DNA from: Amborella trichopoda
Taxonomy: Eukaryota > Streptophyta > Magnoliopsida > Amborellales > Amborellaceae
NCBI RefSeq assembly: GCF_000471905.2
Contig: NW_006500356.1
Location: 3,031,601-3,095,600, forward strand
Length of the DNA: 64,000 nt
Direction: 5' to 3'
Within the stretch, counting starts at the first letter, position 1, and the number at the start of each line of letters is the position of its first letter. The notes beneath the pieces are model-generated. The model saw only the letters and a list, made by a program, of their open reading frames with translations. It did not search any database and was not told where the DNA came from. This document shows positions 49,366 to 60,983 of the stretch, piece after piece. Position numbers and translations under genes: made by a program.

Positions 49366-52300
49366 TATTAGGTGAGTGTGGTCATTAAAGGCCTTATGAG
49401 TATTTGTAAAATGAAATGATATAATGGAACATGAATTCAGTGGGAATGTGGTCCTTCGTGGACCATACTAAACAAACGATGTTTGTTGATACCGAACTGT
49501 ACTTGACGGTCTTGACCGGTCGGTTGGGCAAAACCCATGTTACTTAGGCGTAAGCCGATAAAGATTTTAATAGGTCATCCCTTGATAAGGTCGGAGTATC
49601 TCCGGATGAGTGAGCCGAGGACTATGTGACTCTTGTGTGTAATGGTGACCTTTACAGATGGGAGCCAAAACCTCATCTATGTACCATCACATGGCATGAC
49701 CGTTTCGAGAAAGCAACCCACCTATAGGGTAAAGCGTATGCATGTGCGAGAAATACTCTTATTCACTATTGGAGCTTTGGTCGCATCAGCTCTAGGTGAC
49801 ATTAGCCCATCTCTTGGGGAGAATCTGAAATCCACAGACTGGGAGTTGGTTCATCGGCCAGACTTTGGTAACTCACTAATGAGCCCTTGCATGGACTGTG
49901 GGTCATGGCAAATACTTGGTCGGTTTTATAAAGCAAGCGTGGTCCGTAGTCTACAGTTGAAAGTGGAGTGCCCCAATGTTTGATACATTTAATTCCTGGA
50001 TCATATGGATCATTTTCCCATCTAATGAATTTAATTATATTTGTTTTATGATATATATGACTTTAGAATTATTATTTGAATTTTTCTAGATCTCTGGATA
50101 TTTTATTTATCAAATTTGGATTTATAAAATCAGATATATTGATTTTACATTGATTTAAATAATCAAATAAATTATAAAATTATTTTATTGAGTTTTAAAA
50201 ATATTTAAAATTGCATGGGGGCCCATTGTGCACATGGGCCCACCATGGCCTAGATGGTGGGGCCCATGAGATCCTTGTTGGGTTGGGTTCCCCTCTATGT
50301 GGAGGATGGTCCAAAGTTCATCTTGTTTTAGGTGAAGCCCAGATGGACTAAATCCCATATGGAGTTAGGGCATTTCAGTTATTTTTTCCATTATATGTTA
50401 AATGAGGGTTTTTCCTCGTTCAATCTCAAGATGTGAGATTTAAGAAACAGAGAGGAGAAGAGAAAATTCTGGGTTTTTGGAGGTGTTGTGCAGTCATCAT
50501 CAAGAGCTCAATCGGATGTCATTCGCGGTCCGATTGAGCTGAAATTTTGACAGCAAGTTCGCAAAACATGGTTCTTCATTCTGAACGGTGTGATTGACAT
50601 TTGGAGTCCTCTAACTCAGTTCTGTAGAGCCGTCTTTGGTGCATCTGTTTTGGTGAGATCTCTTCAATTTTCTCTTTTTTGGAGTTCATCTTGTTTATGA
50701 TATTGTCAATAATATATTGTTTTTTATGAGTGATATTGTTCTATGCCTCTAGTTTTAATTAGAGAAGACTTTTGTGTATTCCTATTATTTGGTGATAGTG
50801 GAAGCTTTGGGTGGACTACGGTCTCGTGGTTTTTACTTCTCATTTTGGGGAGGTTTTCCATGTAAAAAATTGGTGGCGTCTATATGTGTTTGTGGTACAT
50901 TTAGTTGTTGATTTGGGAGCTTAATTGCCTTTAATGTGCTTGATATATTGCTCTCTACTTGATTATTTCCTATTAGGTTCACTCAAGAGGAGAAGAATTC
51001 TTTTATTTCATTGTGCTTATTGACCTGTATTACTCGATTTTTCTTTCCTCCCAACAAAGTGGTAGCAGAGCATTGTGGTTGCTGAATTTAAGCTTTGTGA
51101 TTGTTGAATTATTTATTTTGGATTGAACAATGGAAACTAATACAAGTAGAATGGTTACTTTAAATGGTTTAAATTATACTGTTTTGAAGGAAAAATGGAG
51201 GACCTTTTTTATGTAAAAGATTATTATCTATTGGTTTTTTCTAGTGATAAACCCGCTAATAAGACCGATGGAGAATGAAATATATTTCATCGACAAGTGT
51301 GGGGGTATATTAGATAGTGGGTGGATGATAATGTGTTGAACCATATTAGTGGAGAGACATACGCACACATTTTATGGTCCAAACTCAAGCAATTGTATGC
51401 TCGAAAGACCGGGAATAATAAACTTTTTTTGATCAAACAGATGATGGCTTTGAGATGCCAAGATGGAACTCCGTTGACAGATCACTTGAATACATTTTAA
51501 GGAATCATTAATCAGTTGGCTGTAATGGGTATCAAGTTTGATAAAGATATACATGGATTATGGCTTCTTGGTACTTTGTTGGATTCGTGGGAGACGTTTA
51601 GGACGTCATTATCTAACTCGGCTCCATATGGTATAATTTCGATGGATTTGGCTAAGAGTTGTGTTCTGAATGAAGAGATGACAAGCAAGTCACAAGGTTC
51701 CTCTTTACAATCAAATGCTTTGGTCATCGAGAAAAGGGGGAGGAGTAAGAGTTGAGGTCCGAAGAATAGAGACAAGAGCAGAAGTAAGTCCAACAGGTTT
51801 GCAAATGTTGAGTGTTATCATTGTGGTCTAAAGGGCCATACTAAGAAATATTGTTAGAATTTGAAGAGAGAGAATAAAAAGGAAAAAGTTAAAGAAAAGA
51901 AGAAAGATGATGACAGTGATGACGATCGAGTTGCCATCACTTCCGGCGATTTTCTCATTGTATATGATATTGATGTTGTTAACCTTGCATGCCATGAGAC
52001 CAGTTGGGTGGTTGACAGTGGTGCTTCCATTCATGTTATATCTCGGAAGGACTTCTTCACATCTTATACACCCGGTGACTTTGGGGTTGTAAAGATGGTC
52101 AATGATCGTTTGGCCAAAATTGTTGGCATAGGAGATGTTTGTTTGGAAATAAATACCGACACAAGGTTATTTCTCAAGGATGTGAAACATGTTCCTAACA
52201 TCCGTTTGAATTTAACTTTATCAGGTAAACTTGATGATGAGGGGTTATGTAATACCTTCAGTGATGGCCAATGGAAGTTCACCAAGGATGTTATGATTGT

Positions 52301-53571
52301 GGCAAAAGGTAAAAAGTATTCGACATTGTACTTATTGCATGCAAAGCTCTCCAAAGGCATTATAAATGCAGTGGAGAATGAGGGTACAATTGAGTTGTGG
52401 CACAACAGGGGAAGAATTGTTTTGTTCCGTTGTGCTAGTTGATCGGGTATTACCCGATTTGTCTTTCTTCCCAACAATCCTCTAATGGGTGGCACACTCC
52501 ACTCATTTAGAAACATTTTATTTTTGTGATAAGTGATTTTGGCTTGTAGGCCAAGTTGCTATGTGTTTTGGAAAGGTATTGACTTGATGAAGCTTTGAAT
52601 GAATTTTTAAAAAGCATGAGAATGCTTGTGCATTATTTTAGTATGCTCAATATTATATTTAGAATTATTTAATTTAATTTCTATTGATGGAAAAGTGGTT
52701 TATGAAATGGGGATAAATGTTCTAGCACATTCCATAATGTTGATGGCTCATTTATGGAATGGAGAGCTCAAATCTTTCACCCCACAAGTCATCCAAGATC
52801 AATGGTTCATATTCAATCTCATAGAGGCAAGCTAAGGAAAACCCTAAGAAACTATAATAATATTTAAAGCCTGTAAAAAGGAATGTCTCTACCAAAAATC
52901 TCTATACCTTATGTTTATATCTCTCTCTTAAGAAAGTTTCTCTCTCTCTCATAAAAGCCCAAGGGGGGCACGCCTCACTCTCTCATCTTTGTTCTCTCTC
53001 TTCCACATTGTAAAAAGGGGTTAAGGTGGGGTTTTTCTTTTTCCCATCTCTCAACTATGGATTTATGACTAAAGGTTTTAGGGTATAACAAAAAGAGAAT
53101 TCATCTCTCTCAAACTAGGTTGCTAAGGAAATTCACCTAAGATTTTAGTTTGTGATAAAAGAGGTTCATGTTTTATTGGTGTGGCTTGGCCTAAAATTGT
53201 TTTCCCGTTTGAGATTGAAGGTTGATCATTGATCCTGCGCCATCAGATAGTGGTGGACTCGGTGTGAGGTGTAATAATCCCGGTTGAGGTAATCTCCAGC
53301 TCTCTCTTTTTGTTTCTTGCTATATTTAATTATATTGTTTTTATATTTTTCAGCATAAGAATTGTTGATATTTTCTTTGTTTAAAGAAAATTGGTTTAAT
53401 GATATCAAGGTTTTAAAGATCTTGGATTTGTTAGTTTAATTTTCTTTGAAGCAAGAGTATTGCAATAAGATAACTTGTAAATGATCTTTGCCAAAAGAAG
53501 AAAAAAAAAAAAGGGTAAAAGTAAATAAAAAAAAAAGAATTTTTGGCAAGATCACATTAGTCTATTTTTCA
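49366..53571 (+). repeat. 3' LTR of the outer copia element, split by a nested element
   Basis: The LTR parts 49366-50275 and 52477-53571 together match the 5' LTR. The split occurs within 'gagatcct', duplicated as ATCCT on both sides of the inserted element. Confidence 0.85.
50276..52476 (+). mobile_element. nested Ty1-copia element with large internal deletion
   Basis: Bounded by an exact 5-bp target duplication ATCCT (50271-50275 and 52477-52481). 5' LTR 50276-51056 (TGTTGGG...CCCAACA, 781 bp), then a primer-binding-like GTGGTAGCAGAGC at 51059. Gag follows from 51130 with several frame breaks, including a zinc knuckle of the CX2CX4HX4C type (51812-51856), the aspartic protease motif VVDSGAS near 52008-52028, and the start of the pre-integrase region (ELWHNR, 52390-52408). 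There the element jumps directly to the last 67 bp of its 3' LTR (52410-52476). Integrase, reverse transcriptase and RNase H are missing, so it cannot move by itself. Confidence 0.92.
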
Positions 53572-54664
53572 TGGTCGACCGTCAACCCATTGTTTTGTCC
53601 TAGCCTCCTATTTAGGATACGAAACATACCTCATACCCTATAAGAAAAAGGATAAAACAAAGAACAAAAAAAGTGAAAAAAAGAGAGAGGTTAAAATCAA
53701 GTATCTAAAATAAATAAATTAATTCCACAGTATATGAAGCATAAATTAAAATCAAGATAAAAAAAAACAAAATCAAAAAAACATTTTGGGCATAAAAATG
53801 CGGAAAAATGTCTGAAAAATAACCAAAAGTTGAAATTCGATATTTTCAAATTTGATTAAACAAAATTATTAGAACTTTTGTAGATCAATGTGGTATGAAC
53901 CTTTTTTGGAATATATTTGAATGGTTTTGGTGGAAAAACGGGAGAGAACTCAAAAAGATTTCAATTTTAGTTTAAAAAAACTCCCTCAAATTTGAAAATT
54001 CAATCCTCTTGTTTTGATTGTCGATACTACAAATTGATATAGGGGCTTAAATAGAAATGATTTATAACAAATTTCTAAGTTCTTTTGTTAAGAATCGAAG
54101 GGAGTTTTCGGGTTCAAGAATCATGAGATTTTGACGAGAAAAGCTCATCAAAATCTCAAATTGATCCAATTAAGCTAGTGTTGCTTAAAAAAAAAATCTT
54201 CATCAATTGATTTTGGGGGTTAAATAGCATTTGATCAATTATTGATAGAGAGAAAATCAAATTATAGATCTAAAAATCAAATTTCAGGTATTAAATTACT
54301 TTTTTTTTTTTTTCTGGTTTTCTAGTTTGGCACCCAACCAGTTATGAGTCGACTCGCCCTTTTCCCACCGGTTTATAATCTCTAATTTTAATGAATGTAG
54401 ACAACTCAAATTCCTTTTTTTTCTTAAAGATTCATGATCTTTGCTGTTTGGATAGTAGACTTGCAAAATTTTGGTTGCAAAAATTTATTTTCTAAAATGG
54501 ATTTTGGACGGTGGAGCGACACATAGACGAGTGGTTTGGTGGGAAGAGGACTGAGGGTTTGTCCCACTTGCTTATTGCAAAAGAAAAAAAAAAGTTACGG
54601 TTGAATAGGCAAAGTGATAGGACACAGCCCCCTTTCCGCTAATTCCAAGCATCATTGTCTCAAT
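53572..54664. other. AT-rich intergenic, no gene seen
   Basis: No recognisable gene or repeat between the copia element and the hAT-like element. Confidence 0.5.
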
Positions 54665-56307
54665 CAAGGTTTAAAAAGACGTATATGACCCGGATGGGCC
54701 AAAAATTATGTTAAGTGGTTGATCCATCTCAAAAAAAATTTAAAAAAATCATTATAATTTCTCAAAAAATCTATTTTTTTTTAAGTTTCTAAAAGAAATA
54801 GTGACTATTGCATTATAGTTTTTTATAATTATGTCAAAAATATAAATATTGAGAACTTGTCTCATTTTGAGTATTTGTTGTCTATTAAGTTCATTTTATA
54901 GTCAAAATAAAGTTTAAAATGCAAAATGATAATAAAATGAATGTCTATAATTATTTTCTTTTTTTTTTATATTAACTTTTCAGTTTTAAATTTTAAAAGA
55001 AGTTATATTAAACAAACTTAATGGAAGAAGTTAGTACAAAGAAAAAACGAAAGAATTTTAGTAGAATTGATTGTATGTAGAGAGAGATGCCACAGGGGGA
55101 GAGAGAAAGGGGTTGTTAGTAGAGAGAGACACCCATGGGGGAAGGGACGAGGGAGATATGCCAAGGTGGTGGGTGCAGGGAGAGAGAGAGAGAGAGAGTG
55201 AGTTTCCGTATGAAAATTGTTGCCCCAAAGTTTGTTTTATATGGTGGTGAAGAAATGTGACTGATTTGGCCCACATCAGAGATTGAATGAAGCAAAAACA
55301 TCTATAAAAGTCTCACACAAGACATATGAGTTGTTGAGCGTGTGCACACTTAGGCCATCGAAGATTGGATGAAGCAAAAACATCTAAAAAAGTCTCACAC
55401 AATGCGTGTGAGTTGTTGTGTATGTGCACACTTACTCTACTCAATGTAATTCAAAAATGCACTTTATTGTCTTTTCTCATTCAAAGTCAAGAGGGGACCT
55501 TACCCAAGTCAGCACTTACCCAATTTTCTAAGTTGGGTGAGTTTCAAAGTTTCCTCATTTAGAGATCTGATCGGTTCAAGAGGGGACATTACCCAAGTTT
55601 CTAAGTTTCCTCATTCAGAGATCTGATCGGTTCAAAAGGGGACCTTACCCAAGTTTGCACTTACCGAAAGTTACCCAAGTTTTTAAGTTTCCTCACTAAG
55701 AGATTTGATCGGTTCAAGAGGGGACCTTACCCAAGAAGTTACCTAAGTTTGCACTTACCCAAGTTTCTAAGTTTTTACCCAAGTTTGCACTTAACCCAAA
55801 GTTACCCAAGTTTGCACTTACCTAAGTTTCTTCATTCAAAGATCTGATCGGTTCAAGAGGGGACCTTACCCAAGTTTCTAAGTTTCCTCATTCAGAGATC
55901 TGATCGGTTCAAGAGGGGACCTTACCCAAGTTTTCCTCATTCAGAGATCTCATCGGTTCAAGAGGGGACCTTACCCAAGTTTCCTCATTCAGAGATCTCA
56001 GCCAATTCCCCATTTATGACACGAATCTCATCGGTAGATCAAGAGGGGACCTAACCCAAGTTTCCTCATTCAGAGATCTCAGCCAATTCCCCATTTATGA
56101 CACGAATCTCATCGGTTCCAGTTACCCACAACCAATTCCCCATTTATGACACGAATCTCATCGGTTCCAGTTACCCACAGCCAATTCCCCATTTACAAAT
56201 CAAATATCCATCCAATTCCCCATTTATGACATGAATTAGATCGCCATCGACATATCCCGATCTAGATAGGGTGATTCCGATCCGGATCACCAAATTTTCA
56301 AACCTTG
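54665..56307. mobile_element. hAT-like non-autonomous element, 8-bp target duplication
   Basis: It starts CAAGGTTTAAAAA and ends TTTTCAAACCTTG, imperfect terminal inverted repeats of the hAT type (CAAGG...). The flanks GTCTCAAT (54657-54664) and GTCTCAAA (56308-56315) match at 7 of 8 positions. The subterminal regions contain GATCCGGATC-like strings. The interior has no transposase. It holds an 83-bp duplication (55279-55435), a (GA)n at 55179-55198 and a large minisatellite block (55480-56230). Confidence 0.7.
55480..56230 (+). repeat. complex minisatellite block inside the hAT-like element
   Basis: Two unit types alternate. The first is 'gatcggttcaagaggggacc' then 'ttacccaagtttctaagttt' then 'cctcattcagagatct', with variable deletions. 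Towards the right the second is 'ccaattccccatttatgaca' then 'cgaatctcatcggttccagt' then 'tacccaca', about 48 bp. Many partial and fused units are present, pointing to repeated slippage or unequal exchange. Confidence 0.9.
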
Positions 56308-56346
56308 GTCTCAAAACAATATTCATTTCTTTTGACTATTGTAAAT

Positions 56347-56730
56347 GGAAAACATTTATATAAGGTCACAACCTTAAATGTAGAATTAAGGTGAGCCATA
56401 TTGGAAAAGCTTTTTTTGATGTTGCAAAATTCTCTAATTGATCATCACGTCATTGAAATGTATGAATATGAAAAAAAAAATATTTTGAGACCCATAAATA
56501 GTGCATCTTGAACCACATTATCTGGACCCATCTATTTTTAAGATTTTTATGTGTTTATAAATCTACTTGATTAGAACTATTTTTTAAGTAGAAAATTTTG
56601 TAATTACAGATGAAAACGGATTATTAGGCCATCCAAATAATTTTTTACACAAAAATATGTCTTATGATAAAATTTGGAGGTGCATCTTACTTTGATTGTT
56701 TAAGGTTGCAACCTCATGCAAACTACACCC
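56347..56730. mobile_element. MITE family A copy with 9-bp target duplication
   Basis: Starts GGAAAACATTTATATAAGG, ends GCAAACTACACCC. The flanks ATTGTAAAT (56338-56346) and ATTGTTAAT (56731-56739) match at 8 of 9 positions. Confidence 0.85.
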
Positions 56731-57594
56731 ATTGTTAATTACCAAGGAAGGTCGGGCCCAAAAAAGGTTCATCTTTATCATCATCGTTATCATCCTCTAT
56801 CTATCATTATGGTCAAACAAATCATCATGATCATCGTCATCTTGGTCATGATTCCCATGATCACCTCATGAAATTCATACTATCATCGTGGTTTTAAAAC
56901 CTGGCAATCTGAAACAAAAACCACCGATTTATATCAAATTCCATGGGTGTGATTAGAGTTTTAAAACCTAGCAATGCGGATCAGGAACCATTGACTTGTA
57001 TCAAATTCAATGGGTACGTAAGGAAAAGTATATAATGAGACCATTTAACTTTGGTGCAAGGTGGTCACAATTAATTTTGATATTGGATGTGAAATTAGGT
57101 GGTTGCATTTATTTTATTGAAATAACTTAAAGTTCAAAATAAATTTTTTCGAACTTTGTGACACACCCTAGCTATCAAATTTCATATCAGATGATTATAA
57201 GTAATTGTGATCATCCCGTACCAAAAATAAACGATCTCATTGTATAAATTCCCAATACGCAACCTAGGTTCCTCTCTTGACCAACTTTTTATTAGTTGTC
57301 AATTCGGATTTGTAAAATGGGTGGGGATCCAAGGTTTTTGAACACGGTGCCATGATGGTTGATGGTCAACGAAAAAATCACCATGGCCTTGATGGTCCCG
57401 ATGAATGGAGGTGATGATGAGTATGGTAAGCTTGAAGCAGTTGGTATTACTAGGTCATATTCTCATAATTTGCATACCTACCTTCATATAAAAATAGAAG
57501 CAATACTTCAAGGACTTGTTAGAACATCACTGTTTGTGGGAGGATGCCATTTCAATTCAGACAATAGTACACTAACAATAAGTGCATTAATCTC
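56731..57594. other. intergenic; short duplicated segment, no gene seen
   Basis: 'gttttaaaacct-gcaat-' followed by 'accattga/accgatt' and 'tatcaaattc-atgggt' occurs twice (about 56890-56955 and 56960-57020). No gene is recognised. Confidence 0.5.
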
Positions 57595-57916
57595 AAAAGT
57601 TTATATAGAGCGTAGGCTCTAAACAATCAAAATAGAGCCCACCTCAAAAAATTCAATAAAAGAGGTTGTTTTGATGTCAAAATATAATACATCTTATAAT
57701 GTATTTTTTTATCGTCAATTTTCAAGATTTTCAAGTTTTCATAGATCGATTCTATTTACACTATTTTTTAAGTTTTAAATTTTATAATTAAAATGAAAAT
57801 AGATTTTAAGGCTATTATAAATATTTCCAATATTAAAACTATATTTCCTGATACTATTTGAAGGTGGGCTCAAATTTGATTGTTAAGAGCCTTGGCTATA
57901 TACAAACCGCAAAAAG
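57595..57916. mobile_element. MITE family A copy
   Basis: The ends 'aaaagtttatatagagcg' and 'gagccttggctatatacaaa' plus ccgc are inverted. The 'ctctaaacaatcaaaatag' and 'caaatttgattgttaagag' segments are intact. No clear target duplication. Confidence 0.8.
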
Positions 57917-58312
57917 ACTTTACCAAGTATGTGACCTTTTATCTATTGGTGTAGCAGATGGTTTGTATGAGAAGGCTTACCAACCCAAGGAAAAGAACAC
58001 ATCTTGATGAAAAAGTAAGGGGGAGAATATTGTAGAATAAAAAATTGTAAATTGCTAAAAAAATAATAGGATAATGGTTGTAGTGGGATTTGTGCAAGTA
58101 AAAAATACAATTGGTTAATAATTGTAATGTGGGGTACAATTCCCAATAATAGTGAACTTATTGGAATAAGGCAGCTAGGCATCTTTGTCTTTTACGCATT
58201 AAGGCAAAGGATCTCCCACTGCATGAGAACAAATCATGCAATCATAAATTCATAATTTCCAAATTAACGCTCAATTTGCATGTCATTGAATTCGGGCTAC
58301 ACTTTTCATGAA

Positions 58313-58705
58313 AGGAAAAGTTTATATAGAGCCAAGGCTCTAAACAATCAATTTTGAGCCCATCCCAAAATTTTCACTAGAAGAGTTTGTTTTTGATGCT
58401 CAGATATCTTCAAATTGACCATCTCGACATCAAGATGCATGGACATGAAAAAAAAATGGATTTCAAGTTTTAAAAATAGTGTAGTTTGTAACACAATTTT
58501 GGACTATCAATTTTTAAGATTTTCAAGTTTTATAGATACATCAATCTACAATATTTTTTAAGCTTTAAACTTTATAAATAAATATAAAAATATATCTTAA
58601 GGCTATCACAAAAATTTCCAATATTAAAACCACATTTCTCGATACTATTTGAAGGTAGGCTCTAATTTGATTGTTTAGAGCCTAGGCTCTATACAAACTG
58701 CACCC
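58313..58705. mobile_element. MITE family A copy with perfect 9-bp target duplication
   Basis: The ends 'aggaaaagtttatatagagc' and 'gctctatacaaactgcaccc' form terminal inverted repeats of roughly 40 bp that include gagcc-aggctctaaacaatca. TTTCATGAA flanks the element exactly on both sides (58304-58312 and 58706-58714). This is the reference copy for the family in this window. Confidence 0.9.
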
Positions 58706-58741
58706 TTTCATGAAGTAGTTGATGTATGTCATATTAGTTAT

Positions 58742-59121
58742 GGGGGTGGTTTGTATAAGGCTGAGGCTTTAAACAATCAAAGTAAGGTGCACCATCAAAT
58801 AGGGTAAAAAATGTTGTGTCAGCATTGAAAATCTTTGTGATGACCTGAAAATTTACTTTCATATCTAATTATAGAATCCAAAATTTCAAAAATAGTCTAG
58901 ATCGAGCTGATCTATGAACACTTGAAAATCAACGATCCAAAATGCATTACAAGATGTACTATTTCGAAAGCTTGAAATCTATTTTTTCTCATGTCCATAC
59001 ATCCTGTGGTCAAGATGATCACTTTGAGGACTTTTGGGCATCGAAGCAACCTCTTCTAGTGAATTCTTTAGACGCGCCTTAATTTGATTGCTTGGGCCCT
59101 TGCCGTGTATAAACTTTTTCC
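58742..59121. mobile_element. MITE family A copy with 9-bp target duplication
   Basis: Starts 'gggggtggtttgtataaggc', ends 'ccgtgtataaactttttcc'. The flanks ATTAGTTAT (58733-58741) and ATTAGTTAC (59122-59130) match at 8 of 9 positions. Confidence 0.88.
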
Positions 59122-60570
59122 ATTAGTTACTGTACTGGATGAAGCTAAAAGTCACTAAAGAATATGATAGACGTTCTCGGTATTTATATTTCTTATTAAA
59201 GTATTTCAATATTGAGAAATTTACCAAATCATACTAAAGAGTAGAAATAAATTCCTTTTATCTAATGTCAAATACACTGTCATTCTTTTGAACAAACTTG
59301 CAAATAAGAATCATTATGGATTTTGAAATTAATCAAATTACACCTCCGGGGAAATTGTTAGTGGCAATAATGAAAGAGCAACAGAATTTGATGTTTAGTA
59401 TGCATAAACTAATTCAATGGAAGAAATCAAATGCGTATCAGTCTTAAGAGTATCATAATCTTAAAATCATCTGATGGTTTTGTTAATTTAGATATGAATA
59501 CACACACCACAATTAGGGGTTTGTTTAGTCATTTTCAGTGGCCCACTTCAAGTATGAAGATTGTTTTTTCTTTTAATTTAGATAGGAACTGTTTTTGCTT
59601 TTTAATTTACATATGAAACTTAATTTAACCTATGGAATATAGTCTTTCTAGTAGCACAAGGAAACTTGTTATTTTACCTTTCTCTTTTTATTTTAGCTTT
59701 AACCTTTTCCTTTTCTTCCTTGTGTGGTACCCAACGGTGAAGAAAATAAAGAATTTGCATGTGACTTTCGCAGCCTTATGGCGGAATAAACAGGAAGGTA
59801 TAATATTTCAAGATGAAATGTCTTTTTTGATTCATTATTTCTATAAACAATGGGCGGCAAGAGGTTTGACCCCATATAGTTTAGAATGTGAAGCCTACAC
59901 TCCACCTAATATGGAAAATACACCAACTTAACATTCAAAAAAATAAGCATCCCACCGCACATGAAAATGTCTTCTTCTCTTACTATTTTTCATCTTTTTT
60001 CTCCCCATTTTGACACAGTATGCCTTTTGCTTTATAAAACCAGAAATTTCTTCCTCCATTCTAAGAATCACCCATCTCTAAGATTGTAGACCCAGGATTT
60101 AATTTTCCCTTTTAGCTCCCAACATTTCTTTGAAGAAAAAGATTGATCCCATGTGGCTATATTAAGTGAAGGTATTAAGGGTCAAAATCCTGCTTTGATG
60201 CCCCTGACTCTGCCTATATGGGTACCCATAGAGTAAGAGCAATATTTGGTTTGGCTACTTCAAGTTTGTGAATAAAGGGCACCAATTGCAAGAGGTACCT
60301 TAATTTTTAGGACACCAAACAACAGGGTACCTAGATCCTGTGCTGTACAGCCTATTGGTGACTCAAGATCTTGGGGAAAAGGGCACCCATTTATCACACT
60401 GGGTGCCTTGGATTTAGAACACAAGACCTTGTAGGACACCAAAAATCTCATTTCAGTTCAACTAGTACTCCCTTGGGACCCCTTTGGATATTGAGAAAGG
60501 ACACAAATATGTCTTATTGGACAAACAGCAAGAGATAAAGCTGAGGAGATCAATTGGGGCCTTTATTCTT
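59122..60570. other. intergenic and probable upstream region of the mannanase gene
   Basis: No gene is seen. A TATAAA at 60033-60038 (ttgctttataaaaccag) followed by pyrimidine-rich sequence could be the promoter of the mannanase gene, but it lies about 950 bases before the start codon, so this is only a possibility. Confidence 0.35.
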
Positions 60571-60812
60571 GGTGTTACAAGACCCCCATTGGTCACCTGA
60601 GTACCCTGGACTTGGTTTTCTAGGATGCCCCAAGTTACCACACTGTTGTTGAAGTCTATTTATGGGTTGCCTGAACCCTAAAATACCGGTGTTACAAGAC
60701 CCCCAGCTCCTCAAAGGTCACCTGAGTACCCTGGAGTTGGTTTTCTAGGATGCCCCAAGTTACCACACTGTTGTTGAAATCTATTTATTGGTTGCCTGAA
60801 CCCTTAAATTGG
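60571..60812 (+). repeat. tandem duplication of about 117-125 bp upstream of the mannanase start
   Basis: Copies start at 60571 and 60688. They share ggtgttacaagaccccca, 'ggtcacctgagtaccctgga', 'ttctaggatgccccaagtta' and 'ccacactgttgttga'. The second copy has an extra segment ('gctcctcaaa'). Confidence 0.88.
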
Positions 60813-60983
60813 CATTTTAGGACACCCAAGCTTCCTGAACTGTGTGCTGAGCTTGAAATCTGGATTTGGTGCTGAGGTGAACTCAAAGAAATCTCATCTA
60901 AGTACTGTGTCATCTCAGTGATACCAAGCACTAGGTCATAAGTGTCCCACATTCACACAGGCTGTAAGGCACTGGCCCTGAAA

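Larger units (their letters stand above)
43432..53571 (+). mobile_element. Ty1-copia-type LTR retrotransposon, degenerate, with nested insertion
   Basis: 5' LTR 43432-45513, internal domain 45514-49365, 3' LTR 49366-53571 interrupted by a second element at 50276-52476. The LTRs begin TGTTGGGTGAG / TATTAGGTGAG and end in TTTCA. The flanks TGGTG (43427-43431) and TGGTC (53572-53576) look like a worn 5-bp target duplication. A TGGTATCAGAGC primer-binding site follows the 5' LTR, and an AAATGGGAGA polypurine tract precedes the 3' LTR. In the first 140 or so bases the LTRs differ at about 17 positions, nearly all transitions, so the insertion is old. The internal domain is only 3.9 kb and holds no gag or integrase that I can see, only an RNase H remnant. 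Confidence 0.88.

Noticed and set aside
55480-56230. CRISPR-like regular repeats
   Set aside because: Units are contiguous with no unique spacers, in a plant nuclear genome, inside a transposon.
57359-57622. 87-codon open frame
   Set aside because: It runs into a MITE terminus and shows no family similarity.
59632-59931. 99-codon open frame
   Set aside because: Hydrophobic low-complexity start, no known domain, and no splice or promoter evidence.
60942-60983. GTG-started N-terminal extension of the mannanase frame
   Set aside because: The frame opens after a TAA at 60939 but the first ATG is at 60984, directly before a good hydrophobic signal segment. Plant nuclear genes do not normally start at GTG.
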